Shown one piece after another: positions 35,477-44,628 of a stretch of 64,000 nucleotides of DNA. This DNA is from UBA9926 sp023261215 (GTDB lineage: Bacteria > Pseudomonadota > Gammaproteobacteria > Pseudomonadales > Azotimanducaceae), in the NCBI GenBank assembly GCA_038136035.1, contig JAYPYV010000010.1, positions 15,690 to 79,689 of the forward strand, given 5' to 3'. Both the position numbers and the translations under genes were made by a program. The number at the start of each line of letters is the position of its first letter. The stretch's first letter is position 1. The notes beneath the pieces were generated by a model. It did not search any database, had not been told where the DNA came from, and saw only the letters and a program-made list of their open reading frames with translations.

Positions 35477-36245
35477 ACGTGTCGTTGCCTGCCTCGATGT
35501 GAAAGATGGCGAGCTTGCAAAAAGTATTAAGTTTGTTGACACCAAAACCATTGGTGATCCCGTTGCGAAGGCCAAAGAGTACTATGAAGGAGGCCTGGAC
35601 GAGCTCGTTTTCTACGACATCACAGCCTCGAGTGAAAAACGAAACATCATGCTGGATGTTGTGTCCGCGGTGGCTCAGCAAATCTTTATTCCGTTTTCGG
35701 TGGGCGGTGGAATACGAACGCTTCAGGACATTGACGCGCTGCTTAGGTCAGGGGTTGAGAAAATTAATGTCAATTCAGCGGCGGTCAAACGCCCTGGGCT
35801 CATCAATGAGTGTGCGTCTGCCATCGGCAGGCAGAACACGGTGCTATCGATGGACGTTCAGCGAGTCAGGCCCTCGACAGCCTGCCCCAGCGGTTTCGAA
35901 GTTGTGATTAATGGCGGCCGCTCTCCCATGGGGCTCGACGCGATTGGATGGGCAAAGGAGGGGGTCGTACGCGGTGCGGGCGAACTTGTCGTTAACTCTA
36001 TTGACGGTGATGGCACCCGAGATGGGTACGATATCGAATTGACCCGCAGTATTGCGGAGGCTGTGCCAGTGCCTGTGGTTGCATCCGGAGGCGCGGGACA
36101 TCCGGAACATTTAAGGCAGGTCCTAACCGAAGGCAAAGCGGACGCCGCGTTGGTTGCTTCGATGGTGCACTATGGTGACTTTACGATCGGCGAAATTAAG
36201 CAGTATTTGCACGACCAAGGTGTGAGAGTCCGTCGACACTTTTAA
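35466..36245 (+). CDS. hisF: Imidazole glycerol phosphate synthase subunit HisF
   Basis: A 259-residue TIM-barrel cyclase that forms IGP and AICAR from PRFAR. ACLDVKDGELAKSIKF near residue 8, LVFYDITASSEKR near residue 51, PFSVGGGIRTLQDI near residue 78, and NSIDGDGTRDGYD near residue 177 keep both catalytic Asp positions (D11 and the later Asp in SIDGDGT). Several segments differ from standard HisF (the loop TACPSGFEVVINGGR, and KFVDTKTIGDP in place of QFLDLRDAGDP), so it belongs to a divergent branch. It is translationally overlapped with hisH, so the pair should act together. Confidence 0.88.
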   Translation: MLSKRVVACLDVKDGELAKSIKFVDTKTIGDPVAKAKEYYEGGLDELVFYDITASSEKRNIMLDVVSAVAQQIFIPFSVGGGIRTLQDIDALLRSGVEKINVNSAAVKRPGLINECASAIGRQNTVLSMDVQRVRPSTACPSGFEVVINGGRSPMGLDAIGWAKEGVVRGAGELVVNSIDGDGTRDGYDIELTRSIAEAVPVPVVASGGAGHPEHLRQVLTEGKADAALVASMVHYGDFTIGEIKQYLHDQGVRVRRHF

Positions 36246-36261
36246 CGGTTGGAGTAGGCAG

Positions 36262-36465
36262 ATGCAGGATGCGTTGCAGGAACTAGAGATCAAAGTGACG
36301 TTTCAAGATGAATTGTTGCAACGGCTTGATGAATCGCTGGGTCAGCAGCAGCAAGAAATTTTGAGGCTTCGTGATCAGGTAAGAATCCTGGCTGAAGAGG
36401 TGCGAGTGCTGAGCGAATCAGGCCCAAGACCCCTGGCTCCGGAGCCGCCACCACCGCATTATTAA
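36262..36465 (+). CDS. slyX: SlyX family coiled-coil protein
   Basis: A 67-residue coiled-coil protein. LEIKVTFQDELLQRLDESL and the following heptads to RVLSES match SlyX, and the C-terminus is proline-rich and ends in HY as in other SlyX proteins. The function of SlyX is not established. GGAG precedes the ATG. It lies 17 bp after hisF, probably in the same transcript. Confidence 0.85.
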   Translation: MQDALQELEIKVTFQDELLQRLDESLGQQQQEILRLRDQVRILAEEVRVLSESGPRPLAPEPPPPHY

Positions 36466-36625
36466 TTGGATCAACCGATTGGCCGACAGAGAGACGCGCT
36501 GAATATCCACCGCTGCTGCACGTCGCCTTCACCAGTTCGATGTCAGCTTTGATCGCTCGTGTCTATCAGCGAAGGGTGTCGTGATTTAATGTTGAGAGCC
36601 TATGGGCAGAGAATAGGAGCACAGT

Positions 36626-37597
36626 TTGAAAGCGATTGTCGTTGAAGATCAGCAGGCCCTAGCTTGGAAAGAGGTCGATGCGCCTGAGTTGAGTCCGAAT
36701 GAAATTCTTATTCGTGTGAAAGCCACTGCCATTAATCGGGCCGATTTAATGCAGCGTCGAGGTCTTTACCCGCCGCCTCCAGGTGCCTCAGACATCATGG
36801 GGCTCGAGTGTGCGGGTGTGGTTGAGGCGCTCGGTCAGAACGTGACTCGGTTTTCGGCCGGCGATCGTGTCTGTGCACTGCTCGCAGGCGGTGGGTATGC
36901 GGAAATGGCAGCCGTAGACGAAGGCAGTGCGGTCCCGATACCGGACGGACTTTCCTTCAACGAAGCAGCCGCATTGCCAGAGGTTTACGCCACGGCGTGG
37001 CTCAATCTCTTTATTGAAGCCGATCTCCAACCTGGCGAAAGAGCGTTGATTCATGCTGGCGCCAGTGGGGTGGGCAGCGCCGCCATACAGCTTTGTCGTT
37101 CCTTTGGCGTCGATGCCTTTGTGACAGTTGGGAGCGCTGATAAGGTGGCTTACTGCACCGCGTTGGGGGCGAGTGGCGGGCATGTACGGCATGATGGATC
37201 TTTCGTCGACGCCGTCAAGGCGTGGAGCAGCAATCAGGGCGTAGACGTGATCCTCGATCCCGTTGGCGCAGGTTATTTAGACGACAATCTTGAGTGTTTG
37301 CGATTGGGTGGGCGTCTCGTGCTTATTGGTCTCATGTCCGGTGCCAGAACTGAGTTGGACATGGGTAAGCTCATGATGAAACGTCTCCGGGTCATCGGGT
37401 CGACGTTAAGAGCGAGACCGCTCGTTGAAAAAAAATCAGTCATGGCCGAGCTCGAGCGTTACGTGTGGCCTAAGCTCGCGAATGGTGAAATTTCTCCCCA
37501 AGTTGATGCAGTCTTTCCCATTCAGGACGCCGACCAGGCGCATGCATTGATGGCATCGGATGAAACGAAGGGCAAGGTCGTTCTAGCGATCGATTAA
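36626..37597 (+). CDS. NAD(P)H quinone oxidoreductase (zinc-less MDR)
   Basis: A 323-residue medium-chain oxidoreductase of the PIG3/quinone-oxidoreductase type. The N-terminal catalytic half has RADLMQRRGLYPPPPGASDIMGLECAG, and the Rossmann half GASGVGSAAIQL near residue 147. It lacks the structural-zinc cysteines of alcohol dehydrogenases. It uses TTG at 36626, with GGAG seven bases upstream (GGAGCACAG-TTTG). Soluble enzyme, likely reducing quinones or enones with NADPH. It stands between slyX and the cold-shock gene. Confidence 0.85.
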   Translation: MKAIVVEDQQALAWKEVDAPELSPNEILIRVKATAINRADLMQRRGLYPPPPGASDIMGLECAGVVEALGQNVTRFSAGDRVCALLAGGGYAEMAAVDEGSAVPIPDGLSFNEAAALPEVYATAWLNLFIEADLQPGERALIHAGASGVGSAAIQLCRSFGVDAFVTVGSADKVAYCTALGASGGHVRHDGSFVDAVKAWSSNQGVDVILDPVGAGYLDDNLECLRLGGRLVLIGLMSGARTELDMGKLMMKRLRVIGSTLRARPLVEKKSVMAELERYVWPKLANGEISPQVDAVFPIQDADQAHALMASDETKGKVVLAID

Positions 37598-37685
37598 TGC
37601 CAAAGGGTCAAGGCTCGGGCTTTGGGCCGCTGTGGCGTAACTGGGTAGAGTCGAAGACGCTGCCTCTTAGCGAGAATATGCAGAT

Positions 37686-37732
37686 AAAAGAAGACCTGCC
37701 CTAGCGCCAGGGTACCAGCGCTAAAGAAGGTC
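37686..37732 (-). terminator. Nested-stem terminator of cold-shock gene
   Basis: On the minus strand, GACCT...AGGTC outer arms enclose TAGCGC...GCGCTA inner arms around a GGTACC-centred loop, followed by TTCTTTTAT. The U-rich tail on the minus strand fits a rho-independent terminator for the cold-shock gene. Confidence 0.6.
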
Positions 37733-37768
37733 GAATAGAGTTAAAACGATCGCCCGTCAGGCGATGGA

Positions 37769-37984
37769 TCAGTCGCCGACTTGCGCGACGTCTTCTGCTT
37801 GGAATCCCTTATCGGTTTGCGTAATCGAGAACTCGACTTTCGCTCCTTGCTTCAACGTTCGAAATCCGTCTCCGCGAATGGAACGGAAATGCACAAAAAC
37901 ATCTTCGCCCGATTCACGCTCGATAAAGCCGAAACCCTTTGAATCATTGAACCACTTAACGGTCCCCATTTGTCGATCAGACAT
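37769..37984 (-). CDS. Cold-shock domain protein (CspA family)
   Basis: A 71-residue OB-fold RNA-binding protein. RNP1 is KGFGFIE and RNP2 VFVHFRSI, preceded by MGTVKWFNDS. It matches the CspA family across its whole length and would bind single-stranded RNA or act as an RNA chaperone. GAGG lies before the ATG. A long AT-rich leader of up to about 200 bp upstream is compatible with post-transcriptional control, as for cspA, but no cold-box was identified. Confidence 0.93.
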   Translation of the reverse strand: MSDRQMGTVKWFNDSKGFGFIERESGEDVFVHFRSIRGDGFRTLKQGAKVEFSITQTDKGFQAEDVAQVGD

Positions 37985-38282
37985 ATCCCCTACCTCAAAA
38001 ATTACTGACGCAAACCTGCGCGTTAATCATTAATGCACAGTCATTGGGTATTGTCCAAACAAATTTATTTGACGGTTGTTCGCGATTCCGGCCCTTCAAA
38101 CCGCCGCAAATGGGTTTGGATGTCCATGATCGCTAAAAAGCTTCCGAGAAACGTCGACTTTTTCGTACGGGTCTGCGCCGACGAGGGTGTTGTGGCGAGC
38201 CATTGTTGGCGCTGATCAGGGCGCGTCGGAGCAGAGCGCCAGCGGAACTCTGAGATGCGAGATCAAGCGCTTTCGAGCGGCA
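37985..38282. other. Cold-shock gene leader and valS 3' spacer
   Basis: Just under 300 bp. It should contain the cold-shock promoter and leader. On the minus strand TTGGAC, an 18-bp spacer and ATTAAT form a weak promoter, and ACGC...GCGT arms form a small hairpin just before the ribosome site. No gene is convincing. Confidence 0.4.
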
Positions 38283-41036
38283 TCAAAGGCCGGCGATTCG
38301 GTCTCGTTGGAATTGAAGTTCACCTTGACGGTGCTGCTGTCTTGCTAACTTTTCCCGCTCCGTCTCGACTACATCGGCGGGCGCGTTGGCGACGAACTTA
38401 TCGTTCGCGAGTTTCCCTTCGAGCCGCCGGATTTCTTGCTCAACCTTTGCAAGCTCTTTGTCGAGCCGTTCTAGCTCTGCTGACTTATCAATCAATCCAG
38501 CCAGTGGTACCAGGATTTGAAGGTCGTTGATGACCTGCACGGCCGAGGCTGGTGGCTCATCGCTAGGGTCTTGCCAGTCGAGGCTTGAGGGTTTCAGGAG
38601 TGCATTCAACATCGGCAGGAAGCGTGAGAAGCGTTCCCGGTCAGTTGAACCCCCTTGGTGAAAAATAATAGGAATCGGCTTGCCGGGAGAGATGTTTTGT
38701 TCTCCTCGGATATTCCGGATCGCGGTAACCACAGACTTCAGCCACTGGACGTCGTCCTGAACCAAAGGATCGGTCGCATCGGCGCCTTCAGGGAACGGCG
38801 CTAACATAATGGAGCGACCACGTTTTAAGGGCTCAGGCAGGGCTTGCCATAGCTCTTCGGTGATAAAAGGCATGAAAGGGTGCGCCAGGCGTAAGATTTT
38901 CTCGAAGAGTGAGACCAAATTGTGTTGTGTTGCTGTTTTCTCTTCGTGACTGAACGCTTCGGTTTGCAGAATGGGCTTAATAAGTTCCAAGTACCAATCG
39001 CAAAACTCGTTCCAAACAAAATCGTAAAGCGCTTTAGCCGCGAGATCGAACCGATAATCATCCATGGCCCGATTGATAGCGCTTGCTGCTGCGTCGAACT
39101 CTAGATTGATCCATCGATCGATGATGTTCTGAGACGCTGGAATGCCCTCGAGCGGCATCGAATCCGTGCTAAGCCGTGTGAAATTGGCGGCATTCCACAA
39201 CTTATTGCAAAAATTTCGATAGCCCTCGACACGCTTCATATCAAAGCGAAGGCCTCGAGCGCCGCTTGCAAGCGAGTAGAAGGTGAATCGAAGCGCATCG
39301 GTCCCGTAGGGTGGAATACCCTCTGGAAATTCCTTTCGGGTGGCCTTCTCGATTTTTTCCTTAAGTCGATTCTGAAGCAGGTTGCTGGTGCGTTTTTGGA
39401 CCAATGCCTCGGCGGTGATGCCCTCAATAATGTCCATGGGGTCAAGTCCGTTACCCTTGGACTTGCTCATCTTCTGGCCCTCGGCATCGGTCACGAGGCC
39501 ATGGACGTAGACTTTTTCGAAAGGCACTTCATCCATAAATTTCAGCGTCATCATGATCATTCTGGACACCCAGAAGCTGATGATGTCGTGCCCGGTCACC
39601 ATGACTCGAGTAGGATGAAACTGTTTGAGTGATTCGGTTTGATCAGGCCAACCCAAGGTCGAAAACGTCCAAAGCGCGGACGAAAACCAGGTATCGAGAA
39701 CGTCGTCATCTTGGTTTAGAGCAATATCGGTGCTGAGACCATACTTCTCTCTGGCTGCCGCCTCACTTTCGGCAACGTAAATATGGCCTTGCGCGTCGTA
39801 GTAAGCAGGAATGCGGTGCCCCCACCACTGCTGTCTTGAAATACACCAGTCCTTGAGCTCGCGCATCCAGGCGAAATAGATATTTTCTGCCTGCTTTGGA
39901 ATGAATTCGATCGCGCCTGTTTCCACCGCGCGAATGGCAGGTTTGGCCAAGGGCTCAATGCGAACGAACCATTGATCACTGAGCAAGGGTTCAATGATCG
40001 CATTGCTTTTCTCGCCCCTTGGAACCATCAACGTATGGGGTTCAATTTTTTCGAGCAGGTCGAGTGCCTCAAGTGCGCTGATGACTTTTTTGCGGGCTTC
40101 AAATCGATCCAGACCGGCGTAGTCTGCGCCCGCGAGATCATTCATTCGCCCATCGAGGTGCATCACATTAATCAGCGGCAGGTCATGACGCTGGCCAACA
40201 TCGTAATCATTGAAGTCGTGCGCGGGCGTGATTTTGACGCAGCCTGTGCCGAATGCCATGTCCACGTAACGGTCGGCAATGATGGGAATCTCACGGTCAG
40301 TTAACGGCAGGGCAACGGTTTTGCCGATCAGTGATTCGTAGCGAGGATCATCAGGATTGACCGCGACTGCGGCATCTCCCAGCATGGTCTCGGGTCGTGT
40401 GGTTGCGACCACCAGGAAGTCGCCGCCGGCGCCTTTGATAGGGTAGCGAAGATGCCACAGGCTGCCTTGCTCTTCCTCTGAAATAACCTCGAGATCAGAG
40501 ATCGAGGTCTGCAAGGCGGGATCCCAGTTCACAAGCCGTTTGCCGCGATAAATCAGCCCTTCGTCGAACAGGCGCTCGAACACCGTCAGCACAGCCCGGC
40601 TCAGTCCTTCATCAAGCGTAAAGCGCTCAGTTTCCCAATGGAGCGAAGCGCCCATCCGTCGAAGCTGCCGGCTGATGGTGCCCCCCGATGTCTCCTTCCA
40701 CGCCCAAACGCGATCAATAAAGGCTTCACGACCAAGATCAGAGGGTTTGAGTCCCTCTGCCGCCATTTGTTCGGCGACGATCAATTGCGTCGAAATACCG
40801 GCGTGGTCTGTGCCCATCTGCCAGAGCGTATTCTTGCCCAGCATGCGCTGGCGCCGAATAATGGCGTCGACTAGAGAATGTTGAAACGCATGGCCCATGT
40901 GCAACGTCCCAGTGACATTGGGCGGGGGTATGGCGATGGAAAATGACGTCCCAGTGCCTTTGGGCGCGAAATAGCCCTGAGATTCCCAGGTCTGGTACCA
41001 CGTCTGCTCGATCTGGCTGGGATCGTACTTGTCCAT
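38283..41036 (-). CDS. valS: Valyl-tRNA synthetase
   Basis: A 917-residue class I synthetase. The HIGH-type motif is PPNVTGTLHMGHAF near residue 38, and KMSKSKGNGLDP near residue 516 is the KMSKS loop. An editing domain lies between (ATTRPETMLGDAAVAV). The C-terminal coiled coil (ELERLDKELAKVEQEIRRLEGKLAN) is typical of ValS. It starts at ATG 41036. The valS-holC-pepA block, ending at divergent lptFG, follows the usual Pseudomonas order. Confidence 0.96.
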   Translation of the reverse strand: MDKYDPSQIEQTWYQTWESQGYFAPKGTGTSFSIAIPPPNVTGTLHMGHAFQHSLVDAIIRRQRMLGKNTLWQMGTDHAGISTQLIVAEQMAAEGLKPSDLGREAFIDRVWAWKETSGGTISRQLRRMGASLHWETERFTLDEGLSRAVLTVFERLFDEGLIYRGKRLVNWDPALQTSISDLEVISEEEQGSLWHLRYPIKGAGGDFLVVATTRPETMLGDAAVAVNPDDPRYESLIGKTVALPLTDREIPIIADRYVDMAFGTGCVKITPAHDFNDYDVGQRHDLPLINVMHLDGRMNDLAGADYAGLDRFEARKKVISALEALDLLEKIEPHTLMVPRGEKSNAIIEPLLSDQWFVRIEPLAKPAIRAVETGAIEFIPKQAENIYFAWMRELKDWCISRQQWWGHRIPAYYDAQGHIYVAESEAAAREKYGLSTDIALNQDDDVLDTWFSSALWTFSTLGWPDQTESLKQFHPTRVMVTGHDIISFWVSRMIMMTLKFMDEVPFEKVYVHGLVTDAEGQKMSKSKGNGLDPMDIIEGITAEALVQKRTSNLLQNRLKEKIEKATRKEFPEGIPPYGTDALRFTFYSLASGARGLRFDMKRVEGYRNFCNKLWNAANFTRLSTDSMPLEGIPASQNIIDRWINLEFDAAASAINRAMDDYRFDLAAKALYDFVWNEFCDWYLELIKPILQTEAFSHEEKTATQHNLVSLFEKILRLAHPFMPFITEELWQALPEPLKRGRSIMLAPFPEGADATDPLVQDDVQWLKSVVTAIRNIRGEQNISPGKPIPIIFHQGGSTDRERFSRFLPMLNALLKPSSLDWQDPSDEPPASAVQVINDLQILVPLAGLIDKSAELERLDKELAKVEQEIRRLEGKLANDKFVANAPADVVETEREKLARQQHRQGELQFQRDRIAGL

Positions 41037-41101
41037 CGGGGCCTTAGTTATTTAAAAGGCTGCGATTATACAAGAAGACGCCGCACTGGCGGGGAGGCAG
41101 G

Positions 41102-41494
41102 TTAATTCTGGTTGGGTTCTTTGTCCTCGCGATCCAAGGTCGCCAGAATTGATTCAAGTTCCTGAATGATCGACTGTTTGATCGTTGATTCGATCTTTGC
41201 GCGGTGGCGATCAAGAAGCTGGCTGAGCACTTGGCCGATGGCTTCGTCCGTTAACTCGTCCTCATGATCAAGTTCTGCTTCGAGCTCCGAAAAGAGGTCC
41301 AATGTGTCTGGGTCATATTCAGGATCTAAGGATACCGGCGGTTTTTTTCTAGGCTTCGCTCGGCGGGGGGCGGCCGCTCTCTTTTGACTGACGAGTGATG
41401 TGAGTTCATCCAAAAGGGCCATCTGCATGGATGAATCTGTTTGCTGAGTTGTGGCCTCGATTTCTTTGCCGCCTCCCTCATCCTCCGATGTCAT
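41102..41494 (-). CDS. Small acidic protein between holC and valS
   Basis: A 130-residue hydrophilic protein of no recognised function. It has a basic patch (RRAKPRKKPP) near residue 45, an acidic stretch (DPEYDPDTLDLFSELEAELDHEDE) near residue 55, and a C-terminal helical segment (VLSQLLDRHRAKIES...). It overlaps holC by four bases (ATGA), so the two are co-translated. Similarly placed short proteins occur between holC and valS in Pseudomonas, suggesting a conserved partner (inference). Confidence 0.7.
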   Translation of the reverse strand: MTSEDEGGGKEIEATTQQTDSSMQMALLDELTSLVSQKRAAAPRRAKPRKKPPVSLDPEYDPDTLDLFSELEAELDHEDELTDEAIGQVLSQLLDRHRAKIESTIKQSIIQELESILATLDREDKEPNQN

Positions 41495-41913
41495 GTCGAA
41501 GCCATCTTGTGGTAGGCAATGGGATAGCCCCTCGCCTTGTAATGTTTGTAATTTTCTCTTGCGCTGGCTCGCGCTGAATCGGCTTTGGGGACGATCTCTG
41601 CCACTCGGTCGAAGCGACTGAAAAAAGACGGGATCGCGCCACTCAAATTGACCAGCACGTCTTGATGCAGAAGCGGCTCACTGTGGTGACAAATTCTGAT
41701 GGGCGCCGTTTGGTCGCTGGTATAGGGGCTGTGCGGGACAAAGCGTTCAGGTCGAAACGTCCAGAGTAAATCGTCGAGCGCCAAGGCGTCTTGTTCGCTG
41801 CCCGTATGCACGTGAATCTGGTGCCCCAGTCGATACACTTTGTCGACCAATCGGCAGGCGAACTGGAGTGGGTCGATGTCGGTTTCGATTTGGTAGAAAT
41901 CAATCCGTGTCAA
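41491..41913 (-). CDS. holC: DNA polymerase III chi subunit
   Basis: A 140-residue HolC (chi) protein, which links the clamp loader through psi to SSB. It begins TRIDFYQIETDIDPLQFACRLVDKVYRLGHQIHV and carries LDDLLWTFRPERFVPHS near residue 47, the segment most conserved in chi. Length and placement between pepA and valS fit holC. It overlaps the downstream acidic protein by ATGA. A divergent HolD-like gene is at 17665. Confidence 0.88.
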   Translation of the reverse strand: MTRIDFYQIETDIDPLQFACRLVDKVYRLGHQIHVHTGSEQDALALDDLLWTFRPERFVPHSPYTSDQTAPIRICHHSEPLLHQDVLVNLSGAIPSFFSRFDRVAEIVPKADSARASARENYKHYKARGYPIAYHKMAST

Positions 41914-41963
41914 CGCCCTCTCCTGTGTTGCCCTGTTCGCTTATGAAGGGTTCTCAGTCTGCC

Positions 41964-43448
41964 TTAGGATTTTTGTGATAAAAGATAGTCGGTAAGGAGT
42001 GCCACAGGGCGCGCCGTGGCACCTTTGTTTAGACCGGCCCACTTGAATGAGGTCCCCGCGATGTCCATATGGGCCCATCGATATTTCTTAGCAAATCGAG
42101 CCAGGAAACAAGCCGCAGTAATGCTGCCAGCTTCTCGACCGCCGATGTTTTGCATATCAGCGAAGGCACTGTTGATCTGTTTTTGATAATCATCCCATAT
42201 AGGCAGTTGCCAGGCGCGATCTCGAGTCCGTTCGCCTGCTTCTATGAGTGACTGAGCCAGGGCATCATCATTCGAAAAGACCGCCGATGCATGGCTTCCG
42301 AGTGCGATGATGCAGGCGCCAGTGAGCGTCGCGATATCCACCACAGAGGCGGGGTTGAACCGTTCGACATAAGTCAGCGCATCGCAAAGAACCAATCGTC
42401 CTTCAGCGTCAGTATTGAGAATCTCTACGGTTTGCCCTGACATCGTTTTAACAATGTCACCGGGTTTCGACGCACCGCCAGAAGGCATGTTTTCGGCGGC
42501 AGCCATGACGCCCACCACGTTCATTCGCGGCGCCATCTCACAAAGCGTGAGCATGGTGCCGAAGACGCTCGCTGCGCCACACATGTCGTAAATCATCTCC
42601 CACATGGATGCGCCCGGTTTCAGGCTGATGCCACCCGTATCAAAGGTGATGCCCTTGCCCACAATCACATGGGGTTTCTGAGAGGCTGCGGCGCCTTTGT
42701 ACTGCATGACGATCATCTTTCCAGGCTCATCACTGCCCTTCGAGACAGATAGGAAAGCACCCATGCCAAGTCGAGCCATTTGTTTCTCATCGAGCACTGT
42801 CGTCGAGAGTTTCGGGTAAGTTTTGGCGAGTTTTTTCGCTTGTTCGGCAAGATAGGTCGGCGTGCAAAGATTCGAAGGTGCGTTGCTCAAGTCGCGAGTT
42901 GCATTTTTACCTTTGGATAGACTGACACCCAACTTCACGCCTGCACGGACTGCAGTGGCGTTTTCAGAATCGGTGAGGATTTGCACTTTGCTCAACGTTA
43001 CGGCTTTGGGTTTTGAGGTTCCTTTCATTTCGACGTATTGGTAAGCGGCATCCTCTAAGCATTCAACCCATTTCGAAGCGACCCAGGACGCATCGCGATC
43101 TGCGCAATCGATGCCCTCCATGAGGAGTGTGGCGGTCTTACTCGGTACCTTCTTCAGCTGTGCGGCCGCAGACTGAAAGCTGAGTACGATTTGATCAACG
43201 CTCTTAGCGCCAAGGCCGATCACTAGTAGGCGCTCAATCTTGGTACCGGCAAGATCGGTGAGAAGTGTGGTGGTGCCTGCTTTGGTGCTGATATCCCCGC
43301 GTTTAATAAGTCGCTTGAGCGCGCCTTTGCTTGCTTTTTCGAGTGCCTTGATCGCAGGACCGAAGGACTCATCCTCAGCGATCCCAACGACTAGACATGG
43401 AAATGATGTATCGCTGAGTTCGCCGCGTTTAACCGAATAGCTTCGCAT
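41964..43448 (-). CDS. pepA: Leucyl aminopeptidase A
   Basis: A 494-residue M17 cytosolic aminopeptidase. The metal-binding and active-site motif VGKGITFDTGGISLKP is near residue 262, MCGAASVFGTM near residue 291, NTDAEGRLVLCDALTY near residue 345, and HMDIAGTSFKWAG close to the C-terminus. It removes N-terminal residues from peptides; in E. coli it also binds DNA, not tested here. The ATG at 43448 is 38 bp after a minus-strand TATAAT. It is divergent from lptF with only 64 bp between starts. Confidence 0.95.
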   Translation of the reverse strand: MRSYSVKRGELSDTSFPCLVVGIAEDESFGPAIKALEKASKGALKRLIKRGDISTKAGTTTLLTDLAGTKIERLLVIGLGAKSVDQIVLSFQSAAAQLKKVPSKTATLLMEGIDCADRDASWVASKWVECLEDAAYQYVEMKGTSKPKAVTLSKVQILTDSENATAVRAGVKLGVSLSKGKNATRDLSNAPSNLCTPTYLAEQAKKLAKTYPKLSTTVLDEKQMARLGMGAFLSVSKGSDEPGKMIVMQYKGAAASQKPHVIVGKGITFDTGGISLKPGASMWEMIYDMCGAASVFGTMLTLCEMAPRMNVVGVMAAAENMPSGGASKPGDIVKTMSGQTVEILNTDAEGRLVLCDALTYVERFNPASVVDIATLTGACIIALGSHASAVFSNDDALAQSLIEAGERTRDRAWQLPIWDDYQKQINSAFADMQNIGGREAGSITAACFLARFAKKYRWAHMDIAGTSFKWAGLNKGATARPVALLTDYLLSQKS

Positions 43449-43485
43449 AAGGCTTCCTTTCTCTCTTGGACCGTGAAGTGCGGTT

Positions 43486-43491
43486 ATTATA
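43486..43491 (-). promoter_or_regulatory. pepA -10 candidate, overlapping lptF -10
   Basis: TATAAT on the minus strand, with TATTAT on the plus strand offset by one base (43485-43490). If both work, the divergent pepA and lptF promoters share the same DNA and would compete. Confidence 0.4.
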
Positions 43492-43512
43492 CGGCATGGT
43501 CAAAAGCGTTCG

Positions 43513-44628
43513 GTGGACGACTTGATTCTTTTTAAGTATGTATCTCGAGAGGTGTTCAAAGCGATGGGCGTGATTGCGCTTGTTGTGTTGATCATCGCAC
43601 TGGGTTCCAGGCTCTCGGCTTATCTGGGAGACGCTGCCGCAGGAAAGTTGAGCAGTGAGCTTCTAGGGATCTTGTTGCTGTATCGCTTACCCGGCTTGCT
43701 CGAACTTATCATTCCCGTCTCTTTTTTTCTGTCGATCATGATTGCTCACGGACGTCTGGCCGTGGACAACGAACTGACGGTGTTGAAAAGCGCTGGATTT
43801 GGCGAGTTTAAATTGCTCAGGATGACCCTCTTGCAAGGCCTGATGGTGATGGCGGTCACGGCGCTTTTAGCGTTGTGGTTAAGACCCTTATCAGAGTCGG
43901 GGATGCAAGCCGTTCGTGCAGATCAGAAAACGATGACAGAATTCGATCTTTTGATCCCTGGACGCTTTCAAACGATGAGTCGAGGGGAGCGCGTGACTTA
44001 CGTCAGAGATATTGGCGAGGAACAAAACTTATCGGATGTGTTCATTACCGAACTCGAGCGCGATGGTGCGGTTGATGTTGATAAAACGATCGTGATGGTC
44101 GCAGAGGAAGGTGAGACCAAGGTTGATGAGCAGGGTAACCGACTGCTCATTTTGAGGGATGGCAAGCGCTATCGATTTAGAACGAGCGAGCTCGATCATC
44201 AAGTAATCGAGTTCGAAACTTATGGTCAAGTGCTCGCGAGAGATCCGTCAAAACTTGACCGAGTAGAAGCCAAACAACGAGGCACATTGCAGCTGCTCTC
44301 GCTGGACTCTAGAGCCGGCATCGCTGAGCTGGAGTGGCGTATCTCGTTGGTGTTGATGGTGCCCGTTCTTGTTTTTCTGGCCATTCCCCTTGCCAGAGTC
44401 GAGCCTCGAGAGGGGCGGTTTGCGAGGATTGCGCCGGCATTGCTGCTTTGCTTCTTGTACTTGGTGTTGTTGTCCGCGGCTAAATCAAGAATTGAGACCG
44501 GGGATTTGGCACCTTTCCCAGGGCTGTTCTGGATCCACGCCGCTTACTTGGTGTTGAGCGGGTTCATTTACCGAGGCAGTGACCAATTGTTCCGTTTTGA
44601 TTGGCTGAAGAGGATGCCTGCCAAGTGA
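43513..44628 (+). CDS. lptF: LPS export ABC permease LptF
   Basis: A 371-residue inner-membrane permease of the YjgP family. It begins LILFKYVSREVFKAMGVIALVVL, has three spans before the periplasmic jellyroll domain (TMSRGERVTYVRDI, RLLILRDGKRYRF), and spans near residues 275-300, 308-325 and 335-352. With LptG and LptB2 it extracts LPS from the inner membrane. It starts with GTG at 43513. Its stop overlaps the lptG ATG. Confidence 0.9.
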   Translation: MDDLILFKYVSREVFKAMGVIALVVLIIALGSRLSAYLGDAAAGKLSSELLGILLLYRLPGLLELIIPVSFFLSIMIAHGRLAVDNELTVLKSAGFGEFKLLRMTLLQGLMVMAVTALLALWLRPLSESGMQAVRADQKTMTEFDLLIPGRFQTMSRGERVTYVRDIGEEQNLSDVFITELERDGAVDVDKTIVMVAEEGETKVDEQGNRLLILRDGKRYRFRTSELDHQVIEFETYGQVLARDPSKLDRVEAKQRGTLQLLSLDSRAGIAELEWRISLVLMVPVLVFLAIPLARVEPREGRFARIAPALLLCFLYLVLLSAAKSRIETGDLAPFPGLFWIHAAYLVLSGFIYRGSDQLFRFDWLKRMPAK

